Assembly: GCF_022811645.1 (NCBI RefSeq)
Contig: NZ_CP094534.1
Span: forward strand, 930,001-994,000
Direction: 5' to 3'
From: Hymenobacter monticola
GTDB taxonomy: Bacteria > Bacteroidota > Bacteroidia > Cytophagales > Hymenobacteraceae
Length of the DNA stretch: 64,000 nt
In this document: positions 1-10,347 of the stretch, one piece after another
How the letters are laid out: each line of letters opens with the position of its first letter
Numbering within the stretch: position 1 is the stretch's first letter
Notes under the pieces: model-generated
Database searches by the model: none
The model's input: the letters and a program-made list of their open reading frames with translations, nothing else
What the model was told of the DNA's origin: nothing
Program-made: the position numbers and the translations under genes

Positions 1-820
1 CGATGAGGGCGTCGAAGACGAGGTGGGTGTCGCCGGGGCGCGGGTGACGCGGATAGATGTCGGGCACGACGTGTAGCAGGTGGGCGGCGTAGTACACGCG
101 GGCCTTGAACTCGGCTATCTGCACGGGGTGCAGCGGGCGCTGGGCATCGGCGTACACCTTGCCCATGGCCTGGCCCACGAGGCCCACATCAACCAGACAA
201 GCCACCAGCACCGCCTTGTCGAGCTTAATGCTGAAAACAAGGGTGTTCAGGTCGTCGTCGTACTCGAATGGCGTCACGTCTTCGGTAGGGTCGGCTTCGA
301 GCACGAACACGGAGCCGGGCACGAAATCGGCGTATTCGGTGGGCACGCGCAGGCCCTGCAGCAGCTGGAAAAACGCCTGGAAGCGACGCACCAGCGCGGC
401 GTTTTCGGCCAGCGGGTACTTGGGCTTTATCAGCGGCTCAAACTCATTCAGCAGCTCGGTGATAAAGATGCCGTAGAACATTTTGCCCATCCACTGGAAG
501 AGCGTGTCGTCGCCGAGGGCGCGCAGGGCGGCGGGGCCCTGCAGGCTGGCGGCTTCTACCCTACTTTCAAGCTCTTCGATGCGCTGGCGGGCGGCAGGGC
601 TGGCAGGCAGGCGCAGGTCTTTGATGAGAACGGTGCGCTGGTCGAGCAACTGAATGGGACGCTCGGCCAGGTGGTAGCGGGTTTGCAGCCACTCGGCAAA
701 GACGGGCACGGTATCGTCGGGGCCAACGGGCCGGCCGCTGAGGAAGCAGGTTTCGGGGCCGAAGCGCATGCCATCGAACGGGTCGTAGGGCAGCAGGTCG
801 GCGGGAGTCAATGGGGCCAT
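1..820 (-). CDS. Conserved protein of unknown function, C-terminus cut by window edge
   Basis: An open frame runs on the minus strand from ATG at 820 to the window edge (at least 273 residues, no stop). I translated it directly. It begins MAPLTPADLLPYDPF and has a short motif CFLSGRPVGPDDTVPVF around residues 23-39, then a mixed alpha/beta body with a Lys/Glu-rich helix near residues 80-95. The motif loosely resembles the start of degenerate HNH-like proteins (Cys, then a P-x-F-x-x-W stretch), but no second metal-binding pair is visible, so no nuclease role is proposed. No signal peptide or membrane segment is seen. It reads like a cytoplasmic protein. A palindromic repeat lies directly upstream (827-915). 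Codon use matches the neighbours, so the frame is well supported although the function is unknown. Confidence 0.72.
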   Translation of the reverse strand, partial: MAPLTPADLLPYDPFDGMRFGPETCFLSGRPVGPDDTVPVFAEWLQTRYHLAERPIQLLDQRTVLIKDLRLPASPAARQRIEELESRVEAASLQGPAALRALGDDTLFQWMGKMFYGIFITELLNEFEPLIKPKYPLAENAALVRRFQAFFQLLQGLRVPTEYADFVPGSVFVLEADPTEDVTPFEYDDDLNTLVFSIKLDKAVLVACLVDVGLVGQAMGKVYADAQRPLHPVQIAEFKARVYYAAHLLHVVPDIYPRHPRPGDTHLVFDALI

Positions 821-826
821 AAAGCA

Positions 827-915
827 GTAGCGCGAACTTGGTGTTCCGCGTCGCCACGCGGCCGGCCGGAAAATCCGGCGCGGTGCGGGGACGCGAACTA
901 CAAAGTTCGCGCTAC
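827..915. repeat. Inverted REP-like palindrome pair, GTAG-headed (family H, divergent copy)
   Basis: Arms 827-852 and 890-915 are near-perfect inverted copies (about three mismatches). Each starts GTAGCGCGAAC when read inward, and the right arm contains a nested hairpin (GCGAAC/GTTCGC around a short loop). The spacer is GC-rich. It resembles the pairs at 45519-45593 and 47030-47120. It lies between two minus-strand genes. Confidence 0.75.
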
Positions 916-947
916 AATGGTTACGGTGATTTGGCCGCAGGCTTACG

Positions 948-1349
948 CTACTTCGAGAGCGAGTTGCCGGCTTTGAGCAATTGCTTGCTCAGATTGGTGA
1001 GCGGGCCGCTGTAGTCGCCGCCTGCGTCTTCGGCCACCTTGGCGGTTTCGGCCCCGAGGCTGGCCAGGATTTCGGCAATGTCGTGCGCCGGGCTCTTGGG
1101 GTCGGCCAGCAGCTCGCTGAGCTGATTCAGCTCCTGCTTAATTTTGGCCAGGCCTGGACGCTCGGAAGCAGCCAGCACGGCGGCCCAGCGCTCTACCTCG
1201 GTGCGGCCCTGGGGGCCGGAGTTGAGGGGCGTGCTCGCCGTCAGGAAGGTCAGGGTATCGTCGAGCAGGGCGGTATTTTGCTGGTCGCTCACGGCCAGGG
1301 GCACTTCGGGAGTGGGGGGCGTTTGCGGCGTGGAGGCAGTGGAGTCCAT
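948..1349 (-). CDS. Small helical protein of unknown function
   Basis: This encodes 133 residues from ATG at 1349 to TAG at 948. The first 25 residues are rich in Pro, Thr and Ser and look disordered. The rest is predicted helical with regular Leu/Ala spacing (AEILASLGAETAKVAEDAG around residues 91-109). There is no signal peptide, membrane span or metal motif. It sits on the same strand as the upstream unknown gene, and a palindromic repeat lies between them. I do not recognise the family. The reverse frame over the same bases is also open, but the minus frame has the more protein-like composition. Confidence 0.6.
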   Translation of the reverse strand: MDSTASTPQTPPTPEVPLAVSDQQNTALLDDTLTFLTASTPLNSGPQGRTEVERWAAVLAASERPGLAKIKQELNQLSELLADPKSPAHDIAEILASLGAETAKVAEDAGGDYSGPLTNLSKQLLKAGNSLSK

Positions 1350-1449
1350 AGGAAAGCTGGGAATAGAGAATGCGTAGGTGGCTATACTAGCGCAAAGGCT
1401 AAAAAGTTAGCCCAGCCGTCGTCGCTGCACACGAATCGTGCCCGGCGTT

Positions 1450-1480
1450 GGGTTACCTTTTGCGACCTGTTTTGATTAAG
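1450..1480 (+). promoter_or_regulatory. Probable promoter core shared with the lipoprotein gene at 3877
   Basis: GGGTTACCTTTTGC (1450-1463) followed by GATTAAG (1474-1480) recurs at 3811-3824 and 3834-3840 with nearly the same spacing. TACCTTTTG is close to the Bacteroidota -7 box TAnnTTTG. Both copies lie 30-37 nt before an ATG of a small lipoprotein gene. Confidence 0.55.
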
Positions 1481-1510
1481 CTCATCTGTTTACTTCAATT
1501 CCGTTTTCCC

Positions 1511-1933
1511 ATGAAAATGTCGCTGAAATCCCTGCTCCTGGCTGCTGCCGTGGCCTTCGCCGCCACCGCCTGCGAAACCAAAACCGCCGAAACGACGACC
1601 GCCGCCGACGGCACCACCACCACCACCGTGACCACCGACAGCACGGCCCCCGCCGGCTCGGCCGCCGAAGCCGGCGCCAAAATTGATGCCGCTGCAGCCC
1701 GGGCTGGCGACAAGCTGGAGGCCGCTGGCGAAAAGCTTGACGCCAAAATGAACGCCGTCGGCGACAAGCTCGACGCAGCCGGCGAAAAGCTCGACGCCAA
1801 AATGTCTAAAGTTGACGACAAGCTGAAAGCCGCCGGCGACAAGATTGACGCTAAAATGGATGCCATGGGCAACGCCGCCAAACGCTCGGCCGAACAAACC
1901 AAAGCCAACGTGAAGGAAGCCAACCGCAACTAA
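1511..1933 (+). CDS. Lipoprotein with three 18-residue amphipathic repeats
   Basis: This encodes 140 residues from ATG at 1511. Residues 1-20 form a signal peptide ending in lipobox ATAC, so Cys21 is the likely lipidation site. Residues 25-50 are a Thr/Ala linker. Residues 66-83, 84-101 and 102-119 are three copies of an 18-residue unit of the form GDKLDAAGEKLDAKMxxV, strongly amphipathic and charge-alternating, as in LEA-like or apolipoprotein-like helices. A membrane- or envelope-surface helix is likely, and a stress-protection role is an inference. The upstream promoter-like motif is shared with the small lipoprotein gene at 3877. A strong hairpin terminator follows at 1956. An earlier in-frame start at 1448 was rejected because it would bury the signal peptide. 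Confidence 0.85.
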   Translation: MKMSLKSLLLAAAVAFAATACETKTAETTTAADGTTTTTVTTDSTAPAGSAAEAGAKIDAAAARAGDKLEAAGEKLDAKMNAVGDKLDAAGEKLDAKMSKVDDKLKAAGDKIDAKMDAMGNAAKRSAEQTKANVKEANRN

Positions 1934-1955
1934 GAACGGTTTCGGTTTGCATAGT

Positions 1956-1990
1956 AAAAGGCCCGTCTGCAGTTGCAGGCGGGCCTTTTC
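1956..1990. terminator. Bidirectional hairpin terminator
   Basis: AAAAGGCCCG and CGGGCCTTTT flank a GC-rich inverted segment, giving A- and T-tracts on both sides. It serves the lipoprotein gene ending at 1933 and probably the convergent gene ending at 2031. Confidence 0.85.
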
Positions 1991-2030
1991 GTTTCAAATG
2001 CCGCGGAGAGAGGGCGCGTGCCCAAACCAG

Positions 2031-3584
2031 CTAAGCATACGCCAGTTCCAGCAGCACGTCGTAGTAGGGCCGGCCCAACGTTTGGGCGCGCAGCCAGGCG
2101 TAGAAGCTGAGCACTTGCAAGTCTTCGCGCTCCGAAGAAAGAAAATTGGGCATGTGCCAAACCCGGTTGGTAAATTCTGGCTGGCGCGCATCGGCAGGGT
2201 TTTCAATCACCTCGCGCACCAGGCTCAGGTACAGGAGCACGGCCTGGTAGGGCCCGCCCACGGGCACGGCGGGCGTGTCGGCGTCGGCCGGCACGCCCGG
2301 AAACTGCTCGCGCAGGTTGCGGTCGATGGCGCGCAAACGGCTCAAGGCCAACTCCTGGTTGCCCATTTCAAACTGAATGAGCAGCTCGCCGATGTTGCGG
2401 TTCACCATCCACTCTAGGCCCAGGTGCTGCTCCAGCCAGTGGTCGGTGCGGTTGAGGCTGAGCATGCTTTGGTTGGCTTTGGCGAATTTGCCTTCGGCGA
2501 AGTAGTGAAACGAGAGCTGGAAGCGGGCCGTGAGGTCGTCGGCAGCCGTCAGGGGCTTGGGGCCGCGCAGGGCATTTTCGAGCAGGGCAATGCTTTCGGC
2601 GTTGCGGCGCAGGAAGGCGTAGTTGGCGGCCAGCAGGAAGGTGAAGCGCGGCACCAGCTCGCCAAACTGCCGGGCCGGGCCAGCGGCAATTAGCGCCCGC
2701 CCCTTCTCCAGGTACGCCACCGACTCCTCGAAGCGGCGCGAGCGGTAGAGCGCGTGCGCCAGCATGTAGAGCAGCCGCAGCTGGTGCCCGCGCTGGGCCG
2801 GCGCAAAGCCGTGGCGCCGCTCCATGAGGTTGTAGCAGCGCTCGATGAAAGGGGCAAACGAGGTGAAGTCGCGCCGCACCAGCATGGCGTTGCGGGCAAT
2901 GGACATGAGCCGGCTCAGCAACGAGGGCGAGCGGGCGAAAGCCTCCTGCAGGTCGTACTCGGCCAGAATCTGCTGCACAATGCCGTCCACGGCCACGGTG
3001 GCGCGGCCGCGGGCGCGCGACTCGCGCAGGCGCTGGCGCAGCAGGCTGTCGGCAATGTTGGCGCGCTCTTCCTCGTCAGCGGCCTTTTTGTTGGCGCGGT
3101 AGCGGGGCAGAATCTCATCGAGCGGCACGGCGTGGGGCGTGCCCGCGTACTGAATCTGGAGGTTGTACACCGCGTTTAGGGGCTCGTACTGCTCGTTTTC
3201 GCGGGCCAGCTTTTCGGCCTTGCGCAGGGTGCTCCAGGCCAGGCGCGGAATGCCGGTTTCGAACAGGTACTGGGCCAGGGTGAGCTGCCCGCGCACCGAG
3301 GCCGCGGCCGTGGTGTCGAGCTGGCGCTGGCGCAGCAGCAGGAAATCGGTGAGGTGGCGCAGCAGGCGCTTGCGCACCGCGTAGTAGGCCACGGGGTTAG
3401 GCTCGTCGGGGTAGAGCTTGGCGATGAGCTGCTCGGTTTTGAGCTCTTTGGCCTGCACCAGCAGCTCGTAGAGGCGCGAGTCTTGCCGGCCGGCGGCCTT
3501 GCGGCGCTGCCGCTGAATGAACACGCCAAAGTCGCGGCGCTCGTCGGGGGCCAAGGTTAGCAGCGTGGTGCGCAGGTCGTCCAT
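2031..3584 (-). CDS. Large helical-repeat (TPR-like) protein of unknown function
   Basis: This encodes 517 residues from ATG at 3584. It lacks a signal peptide and membrane segments, so it is probably cytoplasmic. The N-terminal 120 residues are rich in Arg and Lys with paired helices (AYYAVRKRLLRHLTDFLLLRQ, residues 66-86). From about residue 250 onward there are helix-turn-helix pairs with TPR-like spacing (RLLYMLAHALYRSRRFEESVAYLEKGRA). This suggests a protein-protein scaffold. Similar proteins of about 500 residues occur in Bacteroidota as conserved hypotheticals, and I know of no assigned role. It is monocistronic, with a convergent lipoprotein gene on one side and a repeat-bearing intergenic region on the other. 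Confidence 0.82.
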   Translation of the reverse strand: MDDLRTTLLTLAPDERRDFGVFIQRQRRKAAGRQDSRLYELLVQAKELKTEQLIAKLYPDEPNPVAYYAVRKRLLRHLTDFLLLRQRQLDTTAAASVRGQLTLAQYLFETGIPRLAWSTLRKAEKLARENEQYEPLNAVYNLQIQYAGTPHAVPLDEILPRYRANKKAADEEERANIADSLLRQRLRESRARGRATVAVDGIVQQILAEYDLQEAFARSPSLLSRLMSIARNAMLVRRDFTSFAPFIERCYNLMERRHGFAPAQRGHQLRLLYMLAHALYRSRRFEESVAYLEKGRALIAAGPARQFGELVPRFTFLLAANYAFLRRNAESIALLENALRGPKPLTAADDLTARFQLSFHYFAEGKFAKANQSMLSLNRTDHWLEQHLGLEWMVNRNIGELLIQFEMGNQELALSRLRAIDRNLREQFPGVPADADTPAVPVGGPYQAVLLYLSLVREVIENPADARQPEFTNRVWHMPNFLSSEREDLQVLSFYAWLRAQTLGRPYYDVLLELAYA

Positions 3585-3647
3585 GCGGCCAAATTACGGC
3601 GCGGCAAGCCGTTCGGGCTTTATCGGCGAAGAGGCTAGCAAAAAGCT

Positions 3648-3747
3648 TGTCATGCTGTGCGCAATACAGCCTCTCGCCGGTAGTGGAGATTTTCAATTGT
3701 CAGTATTTGCTTCAGCACACGAGCCCGCCGCTGCGCTCTGCATGACA
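3648..3747. repeat. Degenerate palindrome pair of the TGTCAT family
   Basis: TGTCATGCTGTGCGC at 3648 is matched in inverse by GCGCTCTGCATGACA ending at 3747. The arms are more diverged than in the copies at 14767 and 50305. It lies in the 292-bp divergent gap 3585-3876, which otherwise holds only the promoter near 3811. Confidence 0.6.
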
Positions 3748-3810
3748 TATTTACACGCCCGTTCACACGAGCTAACGGCACTTTTATAAGCTCAGCCATA
3801 GCTTTTGGGT

Positions 3811-3840
3811 GGGTTACCTTTTGCTTGGCGGCCGATTAAG
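3811..3840 (+). promoter_or_regulatory. Second copy of the lipoprotein promoter motif
   Basis: GGGTTACCTTTTGC (3811-3824) and GATTAAG (3834-3840) repeat the arrangement at 1450-1480, 36 nt before the ATG at 3877. Confidence 0.55.
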
Positions 3841-3876
3841 GGTAACTTTTTCAATCATTCCTTTCCTTAAAACATC

Positions 3877-4131
3877 ATGAAGACCTCCTTCAAATCCCTG
3901 CTGTTGGTAGCTGCCCTGGGCACCTTCACCTTCGCTTCGTGCTCCGAGAAAAAAGCCGATGACGCCGCCACCACCACCGAAAACGCTGCTACCGCCACTG
4001 GCGACGCCGTGGAAGGTGCCGTAGACAGCGCCAAAGCTGACATGGCCCGCGAACCCGGCGACACCGCCGTGGTGCGCAACACGCCCGCCAACGGCGTGGT
4101 AGAAGAAACGCCCGCTACTCCCCAGAAGTAA
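3877..4131 (+). CDS. Small acidic lipoprotein
   Basis: This encodes 84 residues from ATG at 3877. The N-terminus MKTSFKSLLLVAALGTFTFASC is a lipoprotein signal with lipobox FASC (Cys22). The mature part is rich in Ala, Thr, Asp and Glu and contains a short helix (TGDAVEGAVDSAKADMA) that weakly echoes the repeat helices of the lipoprotein at 1511. The two genes also share their promoter motif, so I infer a related, co-regulated envelope role. No enzymatic motif is present. A perfect hairpin terminator follows. Confidence 0.82.
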   Translation: MKTSFKSLLLVAALGTFTFASCSEKKADDAATTTENAATATGDAVEGAVDSAKADMAREPGDTAVVRNTPANGVVEETPATPQK

Positions 4132-4148
4132 GCGGCTTTCGCCCCGAA

Positions 4149-4188
4149 CGCAAAAAGCCCCGCCAGCTGCATGGCGGGGCTTTTTGCG
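4149..4188. terminator. Hairpin terminator
   Basis: CGCAAAAAGCCCCGCC (4149-4164) pairs perfectly with GGCGGGGCTTTTTGCG (4173-4188) around an 8-nt loop, 17 nt after the stop at 4131. Confidence 0.92.
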
Positions 4189-4327
4189 TTTTGAAGTGTC
4201 GGGTAATGAAATAATGATGGGTGCAAAATTCGGGCATTCGCCTCGGCGCAATAAACTCAGCCATTGGGCGGGGCGTACAAAGCCCACCAAACGACGTTTT
4301 TCCTTTTCATTCCCACCTCTTTCACTC

Positions 4328-4756
4328 ATGGACGTTAACAACAATAACATCGGCGACAGCACCGAGCTCCGCGCTCGCGGCAACTGGGACCAACTGAAAG
4401 GCGAAGCCAAACAGAAATGGGCCGGCCTCACCGACGATGACCTGACTTACCACGAAGGCAAACAGGACGAGTGGTTTGGCCGCCTGCAAGAGAAAACGGG
4501 CGAAACCATCGACAGCATCAAAAACTGGTTCAACGAGAAAACCGACAACGCCACGGCTTCGACCACCGGCACCGAGTGGCGCGCCCGCGGCAACTGGGAC
4601 CAGGTGAAAGGCCAGGCCAAACAGAAGTGGGGCAACCTCACCGACGACGACCTGACCTACGAAGAAGGCAAACAAGACGAGTGGCTCGGCCGCTTGCAAG
4701 AAAAAACCGGCCATGCTGTCGACGACATCAAGGCCTGGTTCAACCGCACCTTCTAA
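4328..4756 (+). CDS. Tandem CsbD-domain stress protein
   Basis: This encodes 142 residues from ATG at 4328. Two CsbD-like domains follow one another: residues about 13-72 (RARGNWDQLKGEAKQKW, then LTDDDLTYHEGKQDEW) and residues about 83-142 (RARGNWDQVKGQAKQKW, then LTDDDLTYEEGKQDEW). By eye, 45 of 60 aligned positions are identical. CsbD proteins are normally single-domain, about 60-70 residues, and are induced by general stress, and their biochemical role is unclear. The near-identity of the halves implies a recent internal duplication. An upstream in-frame extension to 4184 overlaps the preceding terminator and was rejected. It is probably monocistronic and is followed by a hairpin terminator at 4821. 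Confidence 0.92.
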   Translation: MDVNNNNIGDSTELRARGNWDQLKGEAKQKWAGLTDDDLTYHEGKQDEWFGRLQEKTGETIDSIKNWFNEKTDNATASTTGTEWRARGNWDQVKGQAKQKWGNLTDDDLTYEEGKQDEWLGRLQEKTGHAVDDIKAWFNRTF

Positions 4757-4820
4757 CTTTCCGCATTTCCCCCGATGAAGTAAACGTGCCTTCCAGCTCC
4801 ACACGCGGCTGCTTCGTCTC

Positions 4821-4855
4821 AAAAGGCCCCTTCTGAATTCAGGAGGGGCCTTTTC
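4821..4855. terminator. Hairpin terminator
   Basis: AAAAGGCCCCTTCTGAATTC followed by its inverse ending GGGGCCTTTTC, downstream of the tandem CsbD gene. Confidence 0.88.
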
Positions 4856-4928
4856 TTATCCGCTATTTCCGTCAGGTCAACTTTAGGTCTTTGCATCCGT
4901 GTAAGGAGTTCGCCTTTCCCTCCAAATT

Positions 4929-5759
4929 ATGTCCGCTGCCGATACTCTCTTGTCCGCTGTCCCTACCTCCCCGGCTGCGGGCATCAAAACCCTGGCCCGG
5001 CTGGGTTTTGCCGCCATTGGGGTGGTGTATTTGCTCATGGGCGTGCTGGCACTCCTCGCGGCAGCCGGCCAGCAGCAGGGCGCCCACGCCGACAAGGAAG
5101 AGGCCGTGCAACGCCTGCAAGACCTGCCCGGCGGCCGTGTGCTGCTCGGCTTTATTGCGGTGGGGCTCGTGGGCTACATCGTGTGGCGCTTCACGCAGGC
5201 CGTGCGCGATACCGAAAGTAAGGGCTCTGGTGCCAGCGGCCTCGGCATGCGGCTGTGGTACATCGTGAGCGGCTTGTTCTATAGCGGCCTGGCGCTCTAT
5301 GCCGGGCGCCTGGCGTTGAACGGCCGGGCCGAGAAAGGCAGCGACGCATCCAAGACGCTGGCCGCCCACGTATTGGGCTGGCCCGGAGGCGACTGGCTGC
5401 TGCTGCTGGGCGGGCTGGTGGTTATCGGCATTGGGCTGTTTCAGGGGTTCCGGGCCTATTCCGGCCGTTTCCACCGCGACGTGGACGCCAGCGCGCTGCC
5501 CGACAGCCAGCGGCGCCTGGTGTACCGCACCGGGCAGGCCGGCTTCACGGCCCGGGGCGTGGTGCTGGGTCTCGTCGGCTACTTTCTGGTGCAAGCGGGG
5601 CAGCAAGCCCGCGCCGGCGCCGTGGGCAGTACCGACGAAGCCTTCGACTTGCTGGCCGCCATGGGGCCGGTTGTGCTGGGTGTGGTGGCCGCCGGGCTGG
5701 CGGCTTATGGGCTCTACATGCTGGTACAAGCCAAATACTCGGTGCTGCGTGGCATTTAG
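4929..5759 (+). CDS. DUF1206 family membrane protein
   Basis: This encodes 276 residues from ATG at 4929. Six hydrophobic segments are visible, arranged as three pairs: around residues 22-48 and 72-90, 105-128 and 153-175, and 205-225 and 245-270. Each pair opens with a similar phrase (ARLGFAAIGVVYLLMG, then LWYIVSGLFYSGLALY, then GQAGFTARGVVLGLVGYF), which is the three-fold repeat pattern of DUF1206. The family sits in the cytoplasmic membrane and its function is unknown. Its position after lipoprotein and CsbD genes would fit an envelope or stress context, but this is inference. Its TAG stop interlocks with the TAA of the convergent gene (5756-5759). Confidence 0.9.
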   Translation: MSAADTLLSAVPTSPAAGIKTLARLGFAAIGVVYLLMGVLALLAAAGQQQGAHADKEEAVQRLQDLPGGRVLLGFIAVGLVGYIVWRFTQAVRDTESKGSGASGLGMRLWYIVSGLFYSGLALYAGRLALNGRAEKGSDASKTLAAHVLGWPGGDWLLLLGGLVVIGIGLFQGFRAYSGRFHRDVDASALPDSQRRLVYRTGQAGFTARGVVLGLVGYFLVQAGQQARAGAVGSTDEAFDLLAAMGPVVLGVVAAGLAAYGLYMLVQAKYSVLRGI

Positions 5760-6979
5760 GTAGTTGCTCGTTCGGCCACGTAATCAGCCAGGTAGGCATA
5801 CCGCTCCGTGAGCTGGCCGCCCCGGGCAATGGTGGCCCGCGCAATCACGCCCTCCGCGTCGTTGCCGACCAAGTGAGGAAATACATTGTCGATGAGCTGG
5901 CGGCCGAAGTCGCGGCTGGCGTTGCGGGGCAACTCGCAGGGCAGGTTGTCCACGGCCATGATGGTCAGGTTGCCGGGCCGGGAATAGGCCGGCTCCAGCT
6001 CGCCGGTGGTGGGGTTGTAGTCGAAGGCCGGGTCGGCGATGGTGCTGCTGCGCTTGGTGGTCGGAATGGAGCCGTCCACGTCGCAGGTCACGTCGGCAAT
6101 GGTGTTGATGCGGAAGCCGGGCATGCGGGTGTCGGCTTCTTCGAATAGCCGGGGCGCTGCCGGGTGCCAGTAGGCGCAGGCAATCAACAAATCAGTGACG
6201 GGCACAAACAAGCCAAAAGCCGACTCGTACTCCTGCGGGTTGCGGTGGAAATCGGGCGTGTCCCACACCCGGCCGTCGCGGCGGCGGTTGTAGTCGGAGC
6301 TGCACAGCTGCGTGTACACCGGCTCGGCGAAGTCGTGGTACAGGTAGTCGTACACGCTCACCCGCCTGATGCCCATGCGGGTGAGCACCTCCAGCGCGCC
6401 CTGTGCCACGCGGCCCGAGCCCGTCACGGCCATCTTAATGGGCGGGAGCTTCTTCACCTTGAAAAATTCCTCCTGCATGTCGTCCATGTCCACGCACTGG
6501 TGGGCGGGCTTCAGGTCGTAGAGGCCATGCTTGCGCCCGTAAGTGAGTAAGCCGTTGTAGGCGCCCACAATGCCGGCGTAGCGGCCAAAGGCCACGATGC
6601 GCTCGCCTTTTTCATTGGTGAGCAGCTCGTAGTCGATGAGGGTGATGTTCTTCTTCAACACGGCTTGCAGCAGCTTGCGGTTGGCGGGCTGCTTCTTCAC
6701 AGTGTGCGAGAAAAAGAGATAGGTTTTGTTGGGGATGAGCTGGTCGACGGGTACTTCTTTCACGCCCATCAGCACGTCGCAGGCGCTCACGTCGTCGCGC
6801 ACCTCCAGGCCCAGGTCGCGGTATTCCTGGTCGGCGTAGCTGCGGATGGGGCTGCTTTGCGCCACCACGCGCAGGCCCGGAAAAGTGGCCTGGGCTTCGA
6901 CACATTTTTTGGGGGTGAGGGGCACGCGTTTGTCGGGCGGGGTTTTGCCTTCGCGAATGAGGCCGATGGTGAAGGGCAT
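5756..6979 (-). CDS. Saccharopine dehydrogenase / alanine dehydrogenase-like NAD(P) oxidoreductase
   Basis: This encodes 407 residues from ATG at 6979, where the conserved N-terminus FTIGLIREGKTPPDKRVPLTP begins three residues in. An ORF extension to 7069 lies inside a repeat and was rejected. The alanine-dehydrogenase/transhydrogenase N-terminal domain is followed by a Rossmann motif GSGRVAQG (residues 187-194). Lys74 in GVKEVP and His92 in FFSHT occupy positions matching the catalytic Lys/His pair of fungal saccharopine dehydrogenase (Lys1). The family reversibly cleaves saccharopine to lysine and 2-oxoglutarate or acts on similar amino acids. Substrate choice cannot be read from the sequence. 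A separate role in lysine degradation is possible. Cytoplasmic, monocistronic. Confidence 0.85.
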   Translation of the reverse strand: MPFTIGLIREGKTPPDKRVPLTPKKCVEAQATFPGLRVVAQSSPIRSYADQEYRDLGLEVRDDVSACDVLMGVKEVPVDQLIPNKTYLFFSHTVKKQPANRKLLQAVLKKNITLIDYELLTNEKGERIVAFGRYAGIVGAYNGLLTYGRKHGLYDLKPAHQCVDMDDMQEEFFKVKKLPPIKMAVTGSGRVAQGALEVLTRMGIRRVSVYDYLYHDFAEPVYTQLCSSDYNRRRDGRVWDTPDFHRNPQEYESAFGLFVPVTDLLIACAYWHPAAPRLFEEADTRMPGFRINTIADVTCDVDGSIPTTKRSSTIADPAFDYNPTTGELEPAYSRPGNLTIMAVDNLPCELPRNASRDFGRQLIDNVFPHLVGNDAEGVIARATIARGGQLTERYAYLADYVAERATT

Positions 6980-7032
6980 GAGCGGGGTGGGCTGGAGAAT
7001 GGATGGGCTGGCAAAGCTAGAAATTTTGGGCT

Positions 7033-7119
7033 GTCGGGGCGGTACTTGCCCCTGTTTGGCGCTGAACAAAACGGTTGCTTCGGCCCTTAAGACCGGGCGG
7101 GGGCAAGCCCCGCCCCTAC
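7033..7119. repeat. 87-bp GTAG-headed palindrome pair (family G, decayed left arm)
   Basis: The right arm GGGCGGGGGCAAGCCCCGCC with terminal CCTAC (7095-7119) is identical to the right arm at 44770-44794. The left arm 7033-7059 is diverged. The interior AACAAAACGGTTG (7065-7077) matches, in inverse, the interior of the 44708 copy. Both copies are 87 bp long. Confidence 0.75.
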
Positions 7120-7164
7120 CGCCCCGGTCCGAATTATCTGCTGCGGCGGGAAGCCTTTCGGGGC

Positions 7165-7172
7165 TACCTTTG
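7165..7172 (+). promoter_or_regulatory. -7 promoter element of gcvP
   Basis: TACCTTTG fits the Bacteroidota consensus TAnnTTTG exactly and lies 43 nt before the gcvP start. No clear -33 TTG is seen at the usual distance. Confidence 0.6.
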
Positions 7173-7215
7173 TTATCTCGGAAATCAGCTCTCTCCCCAC
7201 CCCTTTTTCGCCTTT

Positions 7216-10134
<2,919 letters not shown>

Positions 10135-10139
10135 TCAGC

Positions 10140-10339
10140 TGTCATTGCGAGGCGCAGCCGAAGCAACCGCAGGTCAGCGTAGCTAATCCATCCTGTTCTC
10201 AGCGACCAGCCATGTAAAGTGACAAAGCCCCGGCACCATTGCGGTACCGGGGCTTTTTGGTAAAAGGGCGTGTCTGGTGTTGACAGGACGGATTAGCTAC
10301 GCTGTCCTGTGGTTGCTTCGGCTGCGCCTCGCAATGACA
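10140..10339. repeat. 200-bp composite element A: paired palindromes around a shared terminator
   Basis: The outer arms TGTCATTGCGAGGCGCAGCC... (10140-10173) and the inverse (10306-10339) differ at one position in 34. Inside lie a TAGCTAATCC/GGATTAGCTA pair and a hairpin. The whole inner segment, including CTCAGCGACCA, the terminator and GCGTGTCTGGTG, recurs in reverse orientation at 33379-33574. It separates convergent genes. Confidence 0.88.
10224..10257. terminator. Bidirectional hairpin terminator inside element A
   Basis: AAAGCCCCGGCACC pairs with GGTACCGGGGCTTT with one wobble, followed by a T-tract. It is shared by gcvP and the convergent lipoprotein gene. Confidence 0.85.
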
Positions 10340-10347
10340 AATACCTG

